A stretch of DNA of 64,000 nucleotides. Source: Entoloma clypeatum. Lineage: Eukaryota; Basidiomycota; Agaricomycetes; Agaricales; Entolomataceae. A program made the translations under genes and the position numbers. Numbering within the stretch: position 1 is the stretch's first letter; each line of letters begins with the position of its first letter. The notes beneath the pieces are model-generated. The model searched no databases, had not been told where the DNA came from, and saw nothing but the letters and a program-made list of their open reading frames with translations. This document shows, piece by piece, positions 22,613-34,044 of the stretch. The stretch spans positions 3,968,001 to 4,032,000 of the forward strand of contig OY751487.1 in the NCBI GenBank assembly GCA_963565915.1, in the 5' to 3' direction.

Positions 22613-25327
22613 ATGGACGCCCTCACTCAAGTCTTTCGAGCAAAGAAAGCAGACGTACGTCTATCCAGTCTTCCACCTTCGACACCACTGACACCCCGCC
22701 CTTAGGGTGTCCCTGCCCTCGTTCCTTTCGTTACCGCTGGTTATCCCACCCTCGATGACACCGTTCCGATATTGCTCGGGATGCAAGCGGGTGGTGCAGA
22801 CATCATCGAGCTCGGAATGCCCTTCTCAGATCCAATAGCAGATGGGCCTGCCATCCAAGAGACCAACACTGTGCGCTCAGCCATGGAATGATGCGTTCAG
22901 GCTCATGCCATCTTTCTGCCAGGTCGCCTTGAAGCAAGATATCGATTATATCACTGTCCTAGAGATGCTCAAGGCAGCTCGGAAACAGGGTCTGACAGCT
23001 CCTGTCCTTCTTATGGGTAACAATACTCGCCTTGGTCCCGCGCAGACTAACATCATCTCTTTCAGGTTATTACAACCCCCTACTTGCCTACGGAGAGGAC
23101 AAGGCAATACAAGACGCTGCGCAAGCTGGGGCCAATGGGTTTATCATGGTTGACCTTCCTCCAGAGGAAGCCATCGCCTTCCGAGAAAAATGCACCAAGG
23201 CCGGGTGAGCCTCAACATCAAGATGACTTGTTCTCCCCTTCCTGACAGAATTCACAGCCTATCCTATGTACCGTTGATCGCGCCATCGACTACTCTTCAT
23301 CGCATCAAATTTCTTGCTTCTATCGCAGACTCCTTCATCTATGTTGTTTCCAAGGTGGTGCTTTATTTTTTATCAAGGTTTCATCCTGCTGAGATACCCA
23401 AAAGATGGGAACCACAGGTTCATCAGAGAAAGTTGCTATGAACAGCGCACTGCCGGATATAATTGCCCGCGTTCGCGAGCATACCACGGTTCCTATAGCA
23501 GTTGGCTTTGGGGTTGCAACTCGCGAGCACTTCGATACTGTGGCAGATGCCGGCGCAGACGGCGTAGTGGTGGGGAGCCGTCTGGTATCAATTATCAAGA
23601 ACTCCGCAAAAGGCGAAGCTCCACGCAACGTTCAAACGTACTGCCAAGAGCTGAGCAGTAGAGAAGAGCTACCGAGGAACCGCACTCGACCCACTTTGCG
23701 ACCCTCTCCTCCCCACAACAGCAAGACCAGCTCGTCGACTCCTAATGCGAATGCTGATCTGGCGGCTCTACCCGCCAGGTTCGGTCAATTCGGAGGACAG
23801 TATGTGCCAGAAGCCCTCGTTGACTGTCTTGCCGAACTGGAGGAAGCCCACAAATCAGCAATCGCAGACCCTGAGTTCTGGAAGGAATTCCAGAGCTACT
23901 ATGGATATATGAATCGCCCCTCAAAACTCTACTTTGCAGAAGGCCTGACAAATGATGCTGGCGGAGCGAAAATCTGGCTGAAGCGAGAAGATCTGTAAGT
24001 GTCAGCTCGATTCATCTCGCGCAAAAACAATTGACACCGGGTGTCTGACATCACAGAAACCACACCGGATCCCATAAAATAAACAACGCCATCGGACAGG
24101 TCGGCACACCAAGAAGGTTAATCCAGTTGTTTATTAACAAAATCGTGGTAGATTCTTCTCGCCCGACGGATTGGAAAGACCCGTATCATTGCAGAAACAG
24201 GCGCTGGGCAGCATGGCGTCGCGACGGCGACCGTCTGTGCTAAATTCGGGCTGGAATGTGTCATTTACATGGGAGCGGAAGACGTTCGACGACAAGCTCT
24301 CAATGTCTTCCGAATTGAGATGCTCGGTGCCAAGGTGATTAACATCTTTTATTGTCCAATCACTCACCCATGAATCGGGCATTTTCAAGGTGATTCCCGT
24401 ACACTCTGGTTCGCGTACATTGAAAGACGCCGTGAACGAAGCCTTACGCGACTGGGTTACTAACCTCTCGACCACACATTACCTTGTTGGCTCAGCAATC
24501 GGTCCTCACCCCTTTCCGACTATCGTCCGAGACTTTCAGAAAGTGATCAGTGAAGAAATAAAGCTTCAGATGGAAGAAGCTACAGGTAAGTTACCAGATG
24601 TTGTCGTCGCGTGTGTCGGTGGGGGCAGCAACGCTATCGGGACTTTCTTTAACTTTATTCCGGACAAGGGTGTCCGTCTAGTTGGCGTGGAAGCCGGAGG
24701 AGAAGGTTGGCAGATTCCAAACCCGTACCTTCAATATCGTCTCATACCAAGCTCTGTTGAATAGGCATCGACGGCGATCGTCACAGCGCAACCCTTTCCA
24801 TGGGCCAGCCCGGCGTTCTACATGGTGTCAGAACGTACATCTTGCAGTCACCCACCGGCCAGATTATAGAGACACACTCCATAAGTGCTGGCCTTGATTA
24901 CCCTGGTGTTGGACCGGAACATGCATGGTTGAAGGATTCAGGGAGGGCAGAATATGTTGTCGCTACTGACGAGGAAGCCCTCCGCGGTTTTAGAATGCTC
25001 ACGCAGCGGGAGGGCATCATCCCAGGCAAGTCGGGTTACTGACTTCTATCCGTTCACGTCTCACACCAGTAACACAGCGCTAGAATCGTCGCACGCCATC
25101 TGGGAAGGTGTACGCCTCGCAAAGACCCTTTCCAAAGATCAGGACATCGTTATCGTGAGTTTTCGGTTCGCCATCTGCCAAGGCTGAATTTATAGGTTCA
25201 GTGTCTGTCAGGACGTGGGGATAAGGACGTGGAGCAAATCTCTCAGCTTCTCCCTAAATGGGCTGATACACTGGACTGGCATGTCGCCCCTCATGCAGTC
25301 CAAGAGGGCAGTCTTCAGGATTCATAA
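22613..25327 (+). CDS. TRP5: Bifunctional tryptophan synthase (alpha-beta fusion)
   Basis: Catalyses the last two steps of tryptophan synthesis. The alpha half has [50 protein letters not shown] and [21 protein letters not shown] linker rich in Ser/Pro/Asn joins it to the beta half, which starts [20 protein letters not shown]. The PLP lysine lies in [15 protein letters not shown], the phosphate site is VGGGSNAIG, and substrate motifs are [11 protein letters not shown] and [14 protein letters not shown]. Fungal alpha-beta order is as expected. Introns include about 22662-22707, 22870-22931 and one joining VEAGGEG to [13 protein letters not shown] (ends 24764). The final exon begins [15 protein letters not shown] and ends at TAA 25325-25327. 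Confidence 0.95.
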
Positions 25328-25476
25328 CTCAAGACCGGGAACTGGAACTGGCACACTTGCTGCACATGTATGTACATACAGGATCATCGATAGATTTTCA
25401 ACGAACAACATAATAAGTGCCTACAGTAACATTGAGATATGTCTGATGCTATGTTATAGCATTGATAAATAGCCAA

Positions 25477-25507
25477 GGTTCAAATCTTGAACCTCCCCGA
25501 TATTCGG
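25477..25507. repeat. Twin hairpin, copy 1
   Basis: A palindrome GGTTCAAATCTTGAACC (25477-25493, 7-bp arms) is followed after three bases by CCGATATTCGG (25497-25507, 4-bp arms). A diverged copy lies 84 bp downstream. It sits between the stops of TRP5 and MYG1. Confidence 0.8.
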
Positions 25508-25590
25508 ATGCGATAACTCGCATATCGATCCAATACCAGACAGATCGCGAGCCGCCATTGGGGTCGTATTGCTATGAAGCGAGGTTCAAA

Positions 25591-25624
25591 GGTTCAAATT
25601 TTGAACCTCTCCGAAAATTTCGGA
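25591..25624. repeat. Twin hairpin, copy 2
   Basis: GGTTCAAATTTTGAACC (25591-25607, 8-bp arms) is followed by TCCGAAAATTTCGGA (25610-25624, 7-bp arms). This is the same order of two inverted repeats as the copy at 25477, but with longer arms, as if paired substitutions had occurred. An extra half-arm GGTTCAAA precedes it at 25583. Confidence 0.8.
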
Positions 25625-25693
25625 TCGCGACCCATGATAGTCGTATATACGTCATCGTATGGAGACGTTCCTCTTGGAGAAGAAATGGATATT

Positions 25694-27051
25694 TCATAAC
25701 GCCAACCCAGCTTTGGCCATTTGCAAAGCCCCGTCTTTGGTTTTGTTTCCTGCGCAATGTCATGTAATCAGCATGGGGCATCAGATAACGACATTCGGTA
25801 CACACCTCCAATGAAACCAGAGGCATGAATGAAGATACAGTTTGGAATGCCGGATTTGGTTGACAACTCGTCATCCCTCAGCCCCCTCCATTCCTCAGGA
25901 AGTGCCTTGCGGCTGTCGAAGCTTTCCGAGGAGACAGGGACGGCTTGGACGCGCCAGTTTCCAGCAGTTTCATCGGGGTAGACCACATATATGGCCTTTC
26001 CAGGAGCAATATTCGATGCCGAGTCTGCTTCGAGTTCAAAAAGATGTTCCTGAGTGTCATATGTCGGCATGAATCATGGTGAAAGGGTAGACGGGATATA
26101 CTTTCCAGGGAAGGAACTGTTCAAAAAGAATAATATTGCCAGTGGGATCGATGTTCTGTTTGCTCTTGTCCACCGATGCCATGAGTATTTCCCTGGCGGG
26201 AAGCCACGCGTTTGCGTAATAGTTCAGCTTTCCAAAAAACTCTTCTCCTGTGAGAAGTGAAGCTTTGCCAAACTGGGACTGGGTAGATAACGATCAGCAT
26301 AACTTGGGTTGGGTTTCTGAAGGCGGATGTTTACATCAACGGTTTGTCCGTCTACTGGCTGGTTCCAAGCAGGGTTAAGACTGCCGACACGACTGGACAG
26401 ATCTGTTCGGCTTCGATACCTCGGCTTGACATCTGTTGGATACTGCGAGATCCCGTTGTCGATGGCATCTAGGGCTTCGATAAACTCCTGAGTAAGACGT
26501 ATTTCAGTGCTCCCGTGATGAGTGACGAAAGGGAGCGGTACCCTATACATCTTGAGCCACAAGGTGTCCACTTTGGGATCCTCAATAGGAATCTGGATCA
26601 AGTTTGCGACAACTTCTTTACCAAAGTGCCTTGGAAGTGTCGTCATATAACGTGCGAGATTTCGTGGATAAAGCTCACTTGTAGATCAATCCAGCCGACG
26701 AGAGCTTCGTGTTGAATCCATGTCCAAAGACTTCGGTGAAGCCTCGCTGGTGGTGATCGAAGAGGTTTTTACTCTCATCATACACTGCCCCGACATCGAC
26801 TACGATATCGCACTTGTCGAGAACGGCGGGATCCCTAGTACGTTTCAGACCTAGTATATGTCGAATCATGAAGCGATAACGCAGACGGAAAGATCTGACC
26901 AGCATCGCGGTAGCCGGCTGTTTGACGCAGAAGGAAGACAGCGAGTGCTTCATCGCAATGGAAAGTCCCATTGTGTGTCCCAATGATCTGTATGGTAGGT
27001 TGAATTTGTATTTTGATATAAGGACTGTTGAGGAACCTTGGCTGATGACAT
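25694..27051 (-). CDS. MYG1: MYG1/GAMM1 family exonuclease (UPF0160)
   Basis: DHH-like metal-dependent 3'-5' RNA exonuclease, reported in animals to act in nucleus and mitochondria. The N-terminus MSSAK joins across 26988-27036 to [20 protein letters not shown], the family's first metal motif. [20 protein letters not shown] and [20 protein letters not shown] carry the next ones. [13 protein letters not shown] and [20 protein letters not shown] follow. The end is [10 protein letters not shown] joined to [17 protein letters not shown] after an intron at about 25753-25806. The first coding exon is only 15 nt. The gene diverges from eIF2B-beta with 121 bp between starts. Confidence 0.9.
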
Positions 27052-27172
27052 TTGAGATAGTAAGACACGGTGAACGTACCTTTGCATGTCGAATTATATA
27101 CTTGAATATTATGTAATCGCACCTCGACATGTACCTACCAAATCGGGACATGATCCTCTGTACTTAGCATTC
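27052..27172. promoter_or_regulatory. Bidirectional promoter region, MYG1 / eIF2B-beta
   Basis: 121 bp, AT-rich in the middle (27090-27120). No defined element recognised. Confidence 0.45.
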
Positions 27173-28630
27173 ATGGCTCCTGACCTCGGTGGTGCTAGCC
27201 AACGCTCCGTAGAGAATCTCGCGTCGAGATTGCGACGACGGTTTGGCCTGCTCGATCCCTCCTCCAATATGCTGAAACTGCTAGGTTGACAGGCAAGTAG
27301 TGGGTTCGCGTACAACAGCGTTAGAAACGCTCCTCGTCCTACGCCAGGTCGTTTCAAAAGCTCGCTTTTCGAATATGGAGCAATTGGTAGAGATAATTCG
27401 ACATGTGGGCCGGAGACTTGTTGAAGCACAACCCAAAGGTTCTTTAGAATCTCCCATCTGCTTCTCGGTGAGACCAATCGCCTGATCTCACCACCCGGAT
27501 GTTTGTCAGAACACTCTGTTGGAAACACCGTCCGAAAGGTTCTGCACCATATTCGCGAGGAATACCACACCGCGACTCGGGGCACCGCGGCGGCATCGAC
27601 CACCGAATCATTCTCCATCGCAAAGTTTGTGCTGCTCGGACAACCCAGGCAACACACGATGGCTCCAAAAGCTGAGAAGGAAGGCAAGGGGACACTGAAG
27701 GAAAACGATCCTGATGACCCAGACTCTTTTGCGCGCGGATTGAAGCCCGTCCTTATGGAAGCGATTCAGGACGTCCTGGATGAGCTAGAGACGGTGTATG
27801 ACAATGTGTCCAAGAACGCCAAGGATCATATTCATTCAGAGTAAGGATCTTGTTTCTACTATCTTCTTTGATCCCAATGCGTTTAGGAAGTGAAATTATT
27901 TTGACCCTTGGTATGTCGAAAACAGTGGAAGCATTCCTCAAGTCCGCAGCGCATCATAGAAAATACACCGTAATCGTGGCAGAGACCGCGCCTCTGTTCG
28001 TGTCTCTGATGTCTCTGTCTTCATCTCTTTAATCTCACCTTGATTCCTTTTTTTTTAGATACGGTGGACAGCAGATGGCAAAATTATTATCTGCCGCTGG
28101 CATCTCGACGTTCCTGGTTCCCGACTCTTCAATGTTCGCCCTCATGTCACGAGTGAACAAAGTCATTTTAGGAGCTCATGCTATATTTGCCAATGGAGGA
28201 ATGTTCGCTACCTCGGGGTCCCTAATCGCCGCAACCGCTGCGCGGGCGCACAGCGTTCCCATTGTAGTTTGTGCTGGCCAATTCAAATTCACGCCTCTTT
28301 GGAACTTGTATCACGAATACGCTGCTCTCGATTTCGGAGACCCAAGCAGTGTCCTTGGCTTCGAAGAAGGGGATCTCGTTGATAAAGTAGAGGTCGTGAA
28401 CCCGTATTATGACTACCTTCGTCCAGAGCTAATCGACGGCTTTATAACAAACGAGTACGGAGATCTCACCCCCATGTACCAATTTGCTGACTCATTTTCC
28501 ACAGCGGAGATCACCCTCCATCATCAATATATCGGTCAGTTACACCTTCAGTATTGGAATAGACCAGTCTCATGTTTTCTCCATCAGCCTTATCAAGGAA
28601 ACTTACGATGACGATGACAATGAATTATGA
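27173..28630 (+). CDS. GCD7: Translation initiation factor eIF2B subunit beta
   Basis: Regulatory subunit of the guanine-nucleotide exchange factor for eIF2. The sequence runs [112 protein letters not shown] and [20 protein letters not shown]. It ends [11 protein letters not shown]. This is the eIF2B alpha/beta/delta fold, and the insert between the EEYH and HSDEI blocks is where beta subunits differ. Introns used: 27241-27292, 27439-27509, 27841-27890, one near 28007-28059 and two near the 3' end. The stop is 90 bp from the stop of GUF1. Confidence 0.92.
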
Positions 28631-28720
28631 ACAAGCGTGCGAGATGTTAAGATATTGTGTGTATGTGATACCTGGAATGTAATTTATGTAGAGATAGAAC
28701 ACCAGCATTTCGCTCAGGCA

Positions 28721-31700
28721 TTACTTCCTATTGCCCAAGATATCGAAAAACGCTTCTTGAGGAAGATCGACGGTTCCAATCTTCTTCATCCTGCGCTTGC
28801 CCTCCTTCTGGTTTTCTAGATGCTTCATTTTGCGCTCATAATGGCCTGACCATTCGTTTATAGATATGGGAGGGAGTATAGGGTCATTCATATCTTACCT
28901 CCATATAATCCTGCCGTGACATCTGCGCGAAGAGCACTCAAGGTCTCCCGTGCAAGGACTTTGCGGCCAATTACGGCCTGGATGGGGACCTCAAAAAGTT
29001 GCCTGGGGATTACTTTGTCTTTTCCGGATTATAGCGTGAACGTTTCATCACAGCATTGTAAGCTTACGAAGTTTCTTGACCCATTCACGCGCAACGCGGT
29101 CTTGCGCAGATCGATGAACAATGATAGCGAGCGCGTCGACGGGTTTTCCATTCAAGAGGAAAGACATCTAGTAGCATAGTTTGCAATTATTTTGTGGAGC
29201 AAAAGAGGGATCAATATCTTACCTTGGATAGATCACTGCGTCTGTATCCTGCGTCCTCATAACTAGAGATCACCACGTCAGAAAAGACCAGGAATAAGGA
29301 AATGGTGGCCTTACTCGAAACTGGCAAACCCCGAGCTATGACTTTTGAGCTGGTCAAAGAAATTTGTCACAATCTCGCTTAGTGGTAGGGTACAGGTCAA
29401 CATGATACGCGATGATGTGCTTGTGCCAGAATCTAGGTAGCGATGGTCCAAGTCTTCTGCTCGATGCGAGTAGCAAAGCTCCATTATGACTCCAAAGTAT
29501 TCTTCCTCAATCGCATGTAAGCTGTTGTAAGCAATGGTGGGGCGAATTGAATTACCTTCTGGAACGATGATCGAAGCCTTAACAACTGGTTCCTGGATAT
29601 CTTTGACTCTCGACGCAGTATCGGCGACCTCCGGAAACTCAGTTGGGTTGCTGATGTAGACTTCTTTATTCGTGCGATAGACGACTAAAGTTGTGAGGAT
29701 AAGAATAACAACACACGATACCTGGCTGAAAGCGCCCACCTTTGTATGGCACAGTGGGTGCCGTAACGATTATTCTGGCATCATATTCATCCTCAAGTCT
29801 CTGACGAAATACGTCCATGTGGAGTGTTCCCAGGAAACCAAGCCTGCAACCTTGTCCAAGGGCCGAAGACGATTCTCGCTGAATTGTAACACTGCGGTCT
29901 GTCAAGGTGAGCTAAAGCAAGCAAGGTCAGGAAAAGCAACGAATTAGTAGATGTCAAATGACCCGTTTGATGGATTCTTCCAGTTTCGGAAAGTCATTGC
30001 TATCCACAGGGAAGATACCGGCGAAAACCTGTCTGTCTGGTTGAGAAAGCGACGCAAATAAACTAGGAATGAGCAGGAACCATGGCTTTCGCAGGCTGGA
30101 AACCCGGTAGCGGTTCAGTGGGCTCGCCGATGCGATGTAATGTATCACCAATATGAGCTTGTAGAGGATTAGATGTGATGCAGAGGATGAAGAAGCTGAA
30201 AGACCTTCTGAGGATTCCTTCATATTGCATGCAATGTAGCCAACCTGGCCAGCGCGTAGACTATCCGTCGGAAGTTCTTCTGGATGCATGATTCCCAAGT
30301 CTATTATCTCGTATTTCTTGCGAGTATGACATGAAACGATCTTGTCGCCTGCATTGAACAAGTTTTCATGATCAGACGCTAGGAACATGAGCAATGACTT
30401 GCCTTTCCGAAGTACGCCCTGCTGAACATTCACAAGCGAGATGACACCACGATACCGGTCATAACTTGAGGCACATAATCATTGACATGGAAGGAAGGTT
30501 GCATAGCTCAGCTTACAAGGAATCGAAGAGGAAGGCTTTCAAAGGTGCCGCGACGCTACCGCTCGGAGGAGGGATGCGATTAACAATGGCTTCCAAAACG
30601 CGTTCTACACCTTTGCCAGTTTTGGCAGAGATTTGTAGGATATCGTCTGGATCGATACCAAAAGTGGATTGCATCTGCGCCGCTATTCGTTCTGGTTGAG
30701 CAGCTGGAAGATCTATCTAACATCGACAAAGTCAGAGAGGCACGTTAGTCTCAGGTCACCTCACGGACTTTGTTCAGGACAGGAATGATTGTGAGTCCTC
30801 TTTCTTTCGCGTTGTGGAAAACTGAAATCGATTGTGCCTGCACGCCTTGGCTAGCGTCCACCTGGGAGACTCTGGTCAGACATACAAGGTAACATGCCAG
30901 GGGGAAAATCCGCGCATACAAGTAAAAGGGCACCTTGGCAAGCGGCCAAGGACCTCGAAACTTCCCATGCAAAATCGACATGACCCTGTAGTCAATATGT
31001 TAGGTCAAAAAATCCATCACTCGCCGACAACCATTATAAGTACGGACAGGTGTGTCGATGAGATTCAACATGTATGCCCGTTTAGCAAAAGTATGAACCA
31101 TGCTAGGAGACTGATGGGCTTGGGGCAATTGTAACAGACGTGGAAAATTTTCACCTAGCCGTCTGGGCCTTTACTACGAGCGAACAATGGGTTTAGTACG
31201 ACCTACGATATTGGGAAAAACTCGCCTGTGATTCCGCGCTCTCGCTCTACTTTGAGCTTGTCAAGCACCTGCTCATTCTTTTTATATCCCTCCTTCTTTA
31301 TGGTCCCTGTCAACTATCCGTTCCGTTTACTCCGTCAGGACGGTGATTGAAACGCGAATGCCAGACCTCTAATAATCTGAAAGTTTTGAATGGAATGGAC
31401 AAGGGGCACGAGAAAAAGGCTTACCTATCTGCTAATGTTGATTTTCCGTGATCTATACAATAGGTTGAATCGAGGGAGGACTGGCTTGGATGTGCACTCA
31501 CCGATGTGTGCAATTATAGAGAAATTCCTGCTAGACGGGTGACACATCATGACGCAGATATAAATCCCCTCCTCACCTGAGAAGATCGCAAGTAAAGTTC
31601 TCCATTGCAGGCGACTTGGACGCGTCCTTTCGAGTTGCGGTGGCCACGTACCGCGGTCGTGTCGAATGTCTGGTCCCTTGGAGTTGGAGAAGACACCTTT

Positions 31701-31749
31701 GGAGTGCGGTACCAAGGCAGGCTCTACGCCATAATGTGGGCGTAGCCAT
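28721..31749 (-). CDS. GUF1: Mitochondrial translation elongation factor 4 (LepA/GUF1 GTPase)
   Basis: A ribosome-dependent GTPase that promotes mitochondrial protein synthesis. The N-terminus [19 protein letters not shown] is Arg-rich and lacks acidic residues, fitting a matrix signal. The GTPase motifs form across several micro-exons: [35 protein letters not shown] (G1), RERGITVKAQTASMVH (G2) and LNLIDTPG (G3). [16 protein letters not shown] and VLNKVDLP (G4) follow. Domain II-V motifs include [34 protein letters not shown] and the LepA-specific C-terminus ending [15 protein letters not shown]. Exons at the 5' end: 31749-31577, 31530-31502, 31452-31425, 31376-31367, 31313-31226, 31173-31155, 31102 onward. 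Intron 31174-31225 is GC-AG. Confidence 0.93.
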
Positions 31750-31853
31750 TTCTTTCAGAGGTCCAACAGCTCCTTCGTCTCAACGACTTGCATTCGCAGC
31801 GCGACTCGAAGAGAACCAGAAATAACCTGCATGCTTTGTCAGCAGAATAGTCA
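31750..31853. promoter_or_regulatory. Bidirectional promoter region, GUF1 / CWF18
   Basis: A 104-bp gap between divergent start codons. No element recognised. Confidence 0.45.
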
Positions 31854-32464
31854 ATGTCTCTAGCCGAAGCGTCAGAAGCGCGAAAAGCCCGTCTGTTGGC
31901 CCTCAGAAGACGGAAAGCAGGGGAAACGATAGAGTACGGGCTGTTGGTTCAGCGATAATCAATTTGCTAAGGGGAATACAGTGAATCCGTAATCAAAAAT
32001 CGCAATTTCGATCCAGCGACACGCACACTGCGTAAATACGACCCAAGAGAAGATGCAGATATGCTGCATGATACCGTGGAGAAAGACGTGGAAGGTCTTG
32101 CGGAGAATATTATAACTGAGGATGAGCAGAGAAGGGCTCAGGAACTGGTGCGGTCTCCCCTCGACGCTCAAGACCAATGCTAAACTTCCTTCCCAGGACG
32201 TGTTCAATATCGCACCGAAGCGACCTAATTGGGATCTCAAACGCGAAATGGACAAAAAACTGGCAAAGCTGGAACGAAGAACACAAGAGGCCATACATAC
32301 ACTGATTCGTTCGTATGAAGGTCCTTTCTAAAGATGTTGCTTGACCAAGAGGCTCAGGGCAACGCCTTGCTGCACAAAAAGGCCAGTCCGAGGACATTGT
32401 GGGTGCTATGAGGGCACAGGAAATGCAAAACACTGCCGAGCCTTTCTCAGACGAGGAGGATTGA
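31854..32464 (+). CDS. CWF18: Pre-mRNA splicing factor CWF18 (CCDC12 family)
   Basis: A small spliceosome-associated protein. It begins MSLAEASEARKARLLALRRR, continues VIKNRNFDPATRTLRKYDPR, and then DVFNIAPKRPNWDLKREMDK, the family signature. IRQRLAAQKGQSED and the acidic end PFSDEED follow. Four exons: introns at about 31931-31980, 32149-32197 and one from the gttcgt donor near 32308 to the gctcag acceptor near 32357. About 150 residues, usual for CCDC12/Cwf18. Confidence 0.87.
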
Positions 32465-32787
32465 TATCGAAATGTAATTATGACGCTTTCATTGCTTTTC
32501 TCGTATATTCACGTTGTACAAGACCAAACTCAGCATGGCCATAGTGGAATTATACCTTGATTGAGGTCTCCCTATGCGTTGAGGAATCAGCCAGCCCGCT
32601 TTCGTAGGAGACGGGACAAATTCAAGGTGATTTCGGCCTTGAACTAAGGCTCCGTTTTGTTCTCCATGCTGGTACGACTTGTAGATAAATGATTCAAATT
32701 GGTATGTAAGTTGGATATCGATACAGTTGCGTAATGATAATAAAGATGTGCAATAAATTACTACCCCACCCACTAAGCCGACGAGTT
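32465..32787. other. Convergent 3' gap, CWF18 / WOPR gene
   Basis: A moderately AT-rich gap between two stop codons, presumably both 3' UTRs. Nothing further recognised. Confidence 0.6.
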
Positions 32788-33733
32788 CTATGAGACATGT
32801 CTTGAATTCAACATTTGTATTACCCGGTGATCTTCTGGTAACCTCGAAGGTCCCAAGTAATGTTGGTGTATTGACAGATTACCACATTCGAGCACGGGCA
32901 ATCGGATAGAAGGCAAAAGAGGTGTACGACTCTCTGGCCGACCAGACGACTGGCGGACAGTGGACATCTCTTCATCGCTCCTTGACTTTGCACCACCACT
33001 GCGGTAGATGCCAGATGGCACGATCATTCTTTGCAACAGTGGATCTCGATCGATGGTTGGGAGCGTCGACAGTTCGGAGTAAGTGAAGTAAGCGGTGAGA
33101 TGCCACTTTTGGGGTTTTGAGCGTGGATCGGAGGTGACCCAAGCAGAGTATGTCTGCTTGACTAATCCGGAGTGCTGATAGGGAGCGCGGTCTTGGTGTG
33201 ATAGTGCAGAAGAAGTAGGGCCGCTACGGGGCGCGCTGTCGACGAAACGGTATGTATTTGAACTGAAGATAGCCATGGTCAGGGATTCATGCAAGAGAAA
33301 TGAACAGAAGGAGTCGCACCAACTGGCATGCGGAGCCTGCCGAGTTTTGGAGGGAAGCTTTTCATCATAGAAGAGGTAAGGCTATAGATGATGATGTCCA
33401 CGTCTTGTCCACAAAGCACAAGAAGGTATTCCTTACCTCGCGCATCCTGCTTTGACCCCAAACGCGACCATCTAAGTAGATGGGATCAATTGCAGCGTCC
33501 AAAGTCATGGGTAAAACAACATGCATGTGCTCACCTGTCCATCTCTTTAGACCAGCATCCTCTTCGCATTCGATCCATACGAAGATTGCACCAGGACGAA
33601 CGAGTGTAGCTCGTTCAGCGTCGTTGAGTCGCCTGATGACTGGGGGGAGGAAGCCTTGACGGACGGCTTCGAAGACGACATGAGCGTCGTGCGCGTCTCG
33701 AACGTGAAGGCGAGGGTGGGTAGCTTGCTGCAT
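32788..33733 (-). CDS. Gti1/Pac2 (WOPR) family transcription regulator
   Basis: WOPR proteins (Wor1, Ryp1, Gti1, Pac2) are fungal DNA-binding regulators of morphological switching and development. The N-terminal half of the domain reads FEAVRQGFLPPVIRRLNDAE, AIFVWIECEEDAGLKRW and, across intron 1, TDGRVWGQSRMRE. Then comes YLFYDEKLP. The second half reads LVKQTYSAWV and KWHLTAYFTYSELSTLP. The domain starts almost at residue 1 and the tail is short (about 70 residues), so this is a small family member. Three introns near 33291-33346, 33382-33435 and 33537-33600. The start is ATG 33731-33733. Confidence 0.88.
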
Positions 33734-34044
33734 GTCTGAGCAGTGTGGTGGGGGTGAGATAGTGCGAAAAGTCCGCCTTTATATGTCATGGTGGGACCGG
33801 TGTGGGGGGGGAAGTTACGCTATTCGGAGTGGGAGGTTGTCCTCCGCGAGAGACGAGCAATAATCCGGGGTACTGACTCTGCCTAATAAGTAAGGTTGCT
33901 CAGAGGAGGAGTTGGCCCCAAACAGGTGGGGGTTTGTCGAGAAACCAGACTGATCCGGTTCGTGTCCTGAGCGCGATGATGAGGGGGTCGACGGCGGTGG
34001 TGATGGCCCACTTTGTGACCCGATATGGAAATATCCACTCTCTG
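33734..34044. promoter_or_regulatory. Bidirectional promoter region, WOPR regulator / elongin A
   Basis: A 311-bp gap, the longest of the divergent gaps in this window. It contains a G-run GGTGTGGGGGGGGAAG near 33798-33815. WOPR genes are often autoregulated through their own promoters. No site is assignable by eye. Confidence 0.45.

Noticed and set aside
25470..25500. GGTTCAAATC resembles a tRNA B-box (T-arm)
   Set aside because: No matching A-box, anticodon arm or acceptor stem can be built around it. The motif is half of a palindrome repeated nearby.
20102..28630. Asparaginase, TRP5, MYG1 and eIF2B-beta considered as a biosynthetic or starvation-response cluster
   Set aside because: All are single-copy housekeeping genes, there is no pathway-specific regulator or transporter, and no shared GCN4-type site was seen in the promoters.
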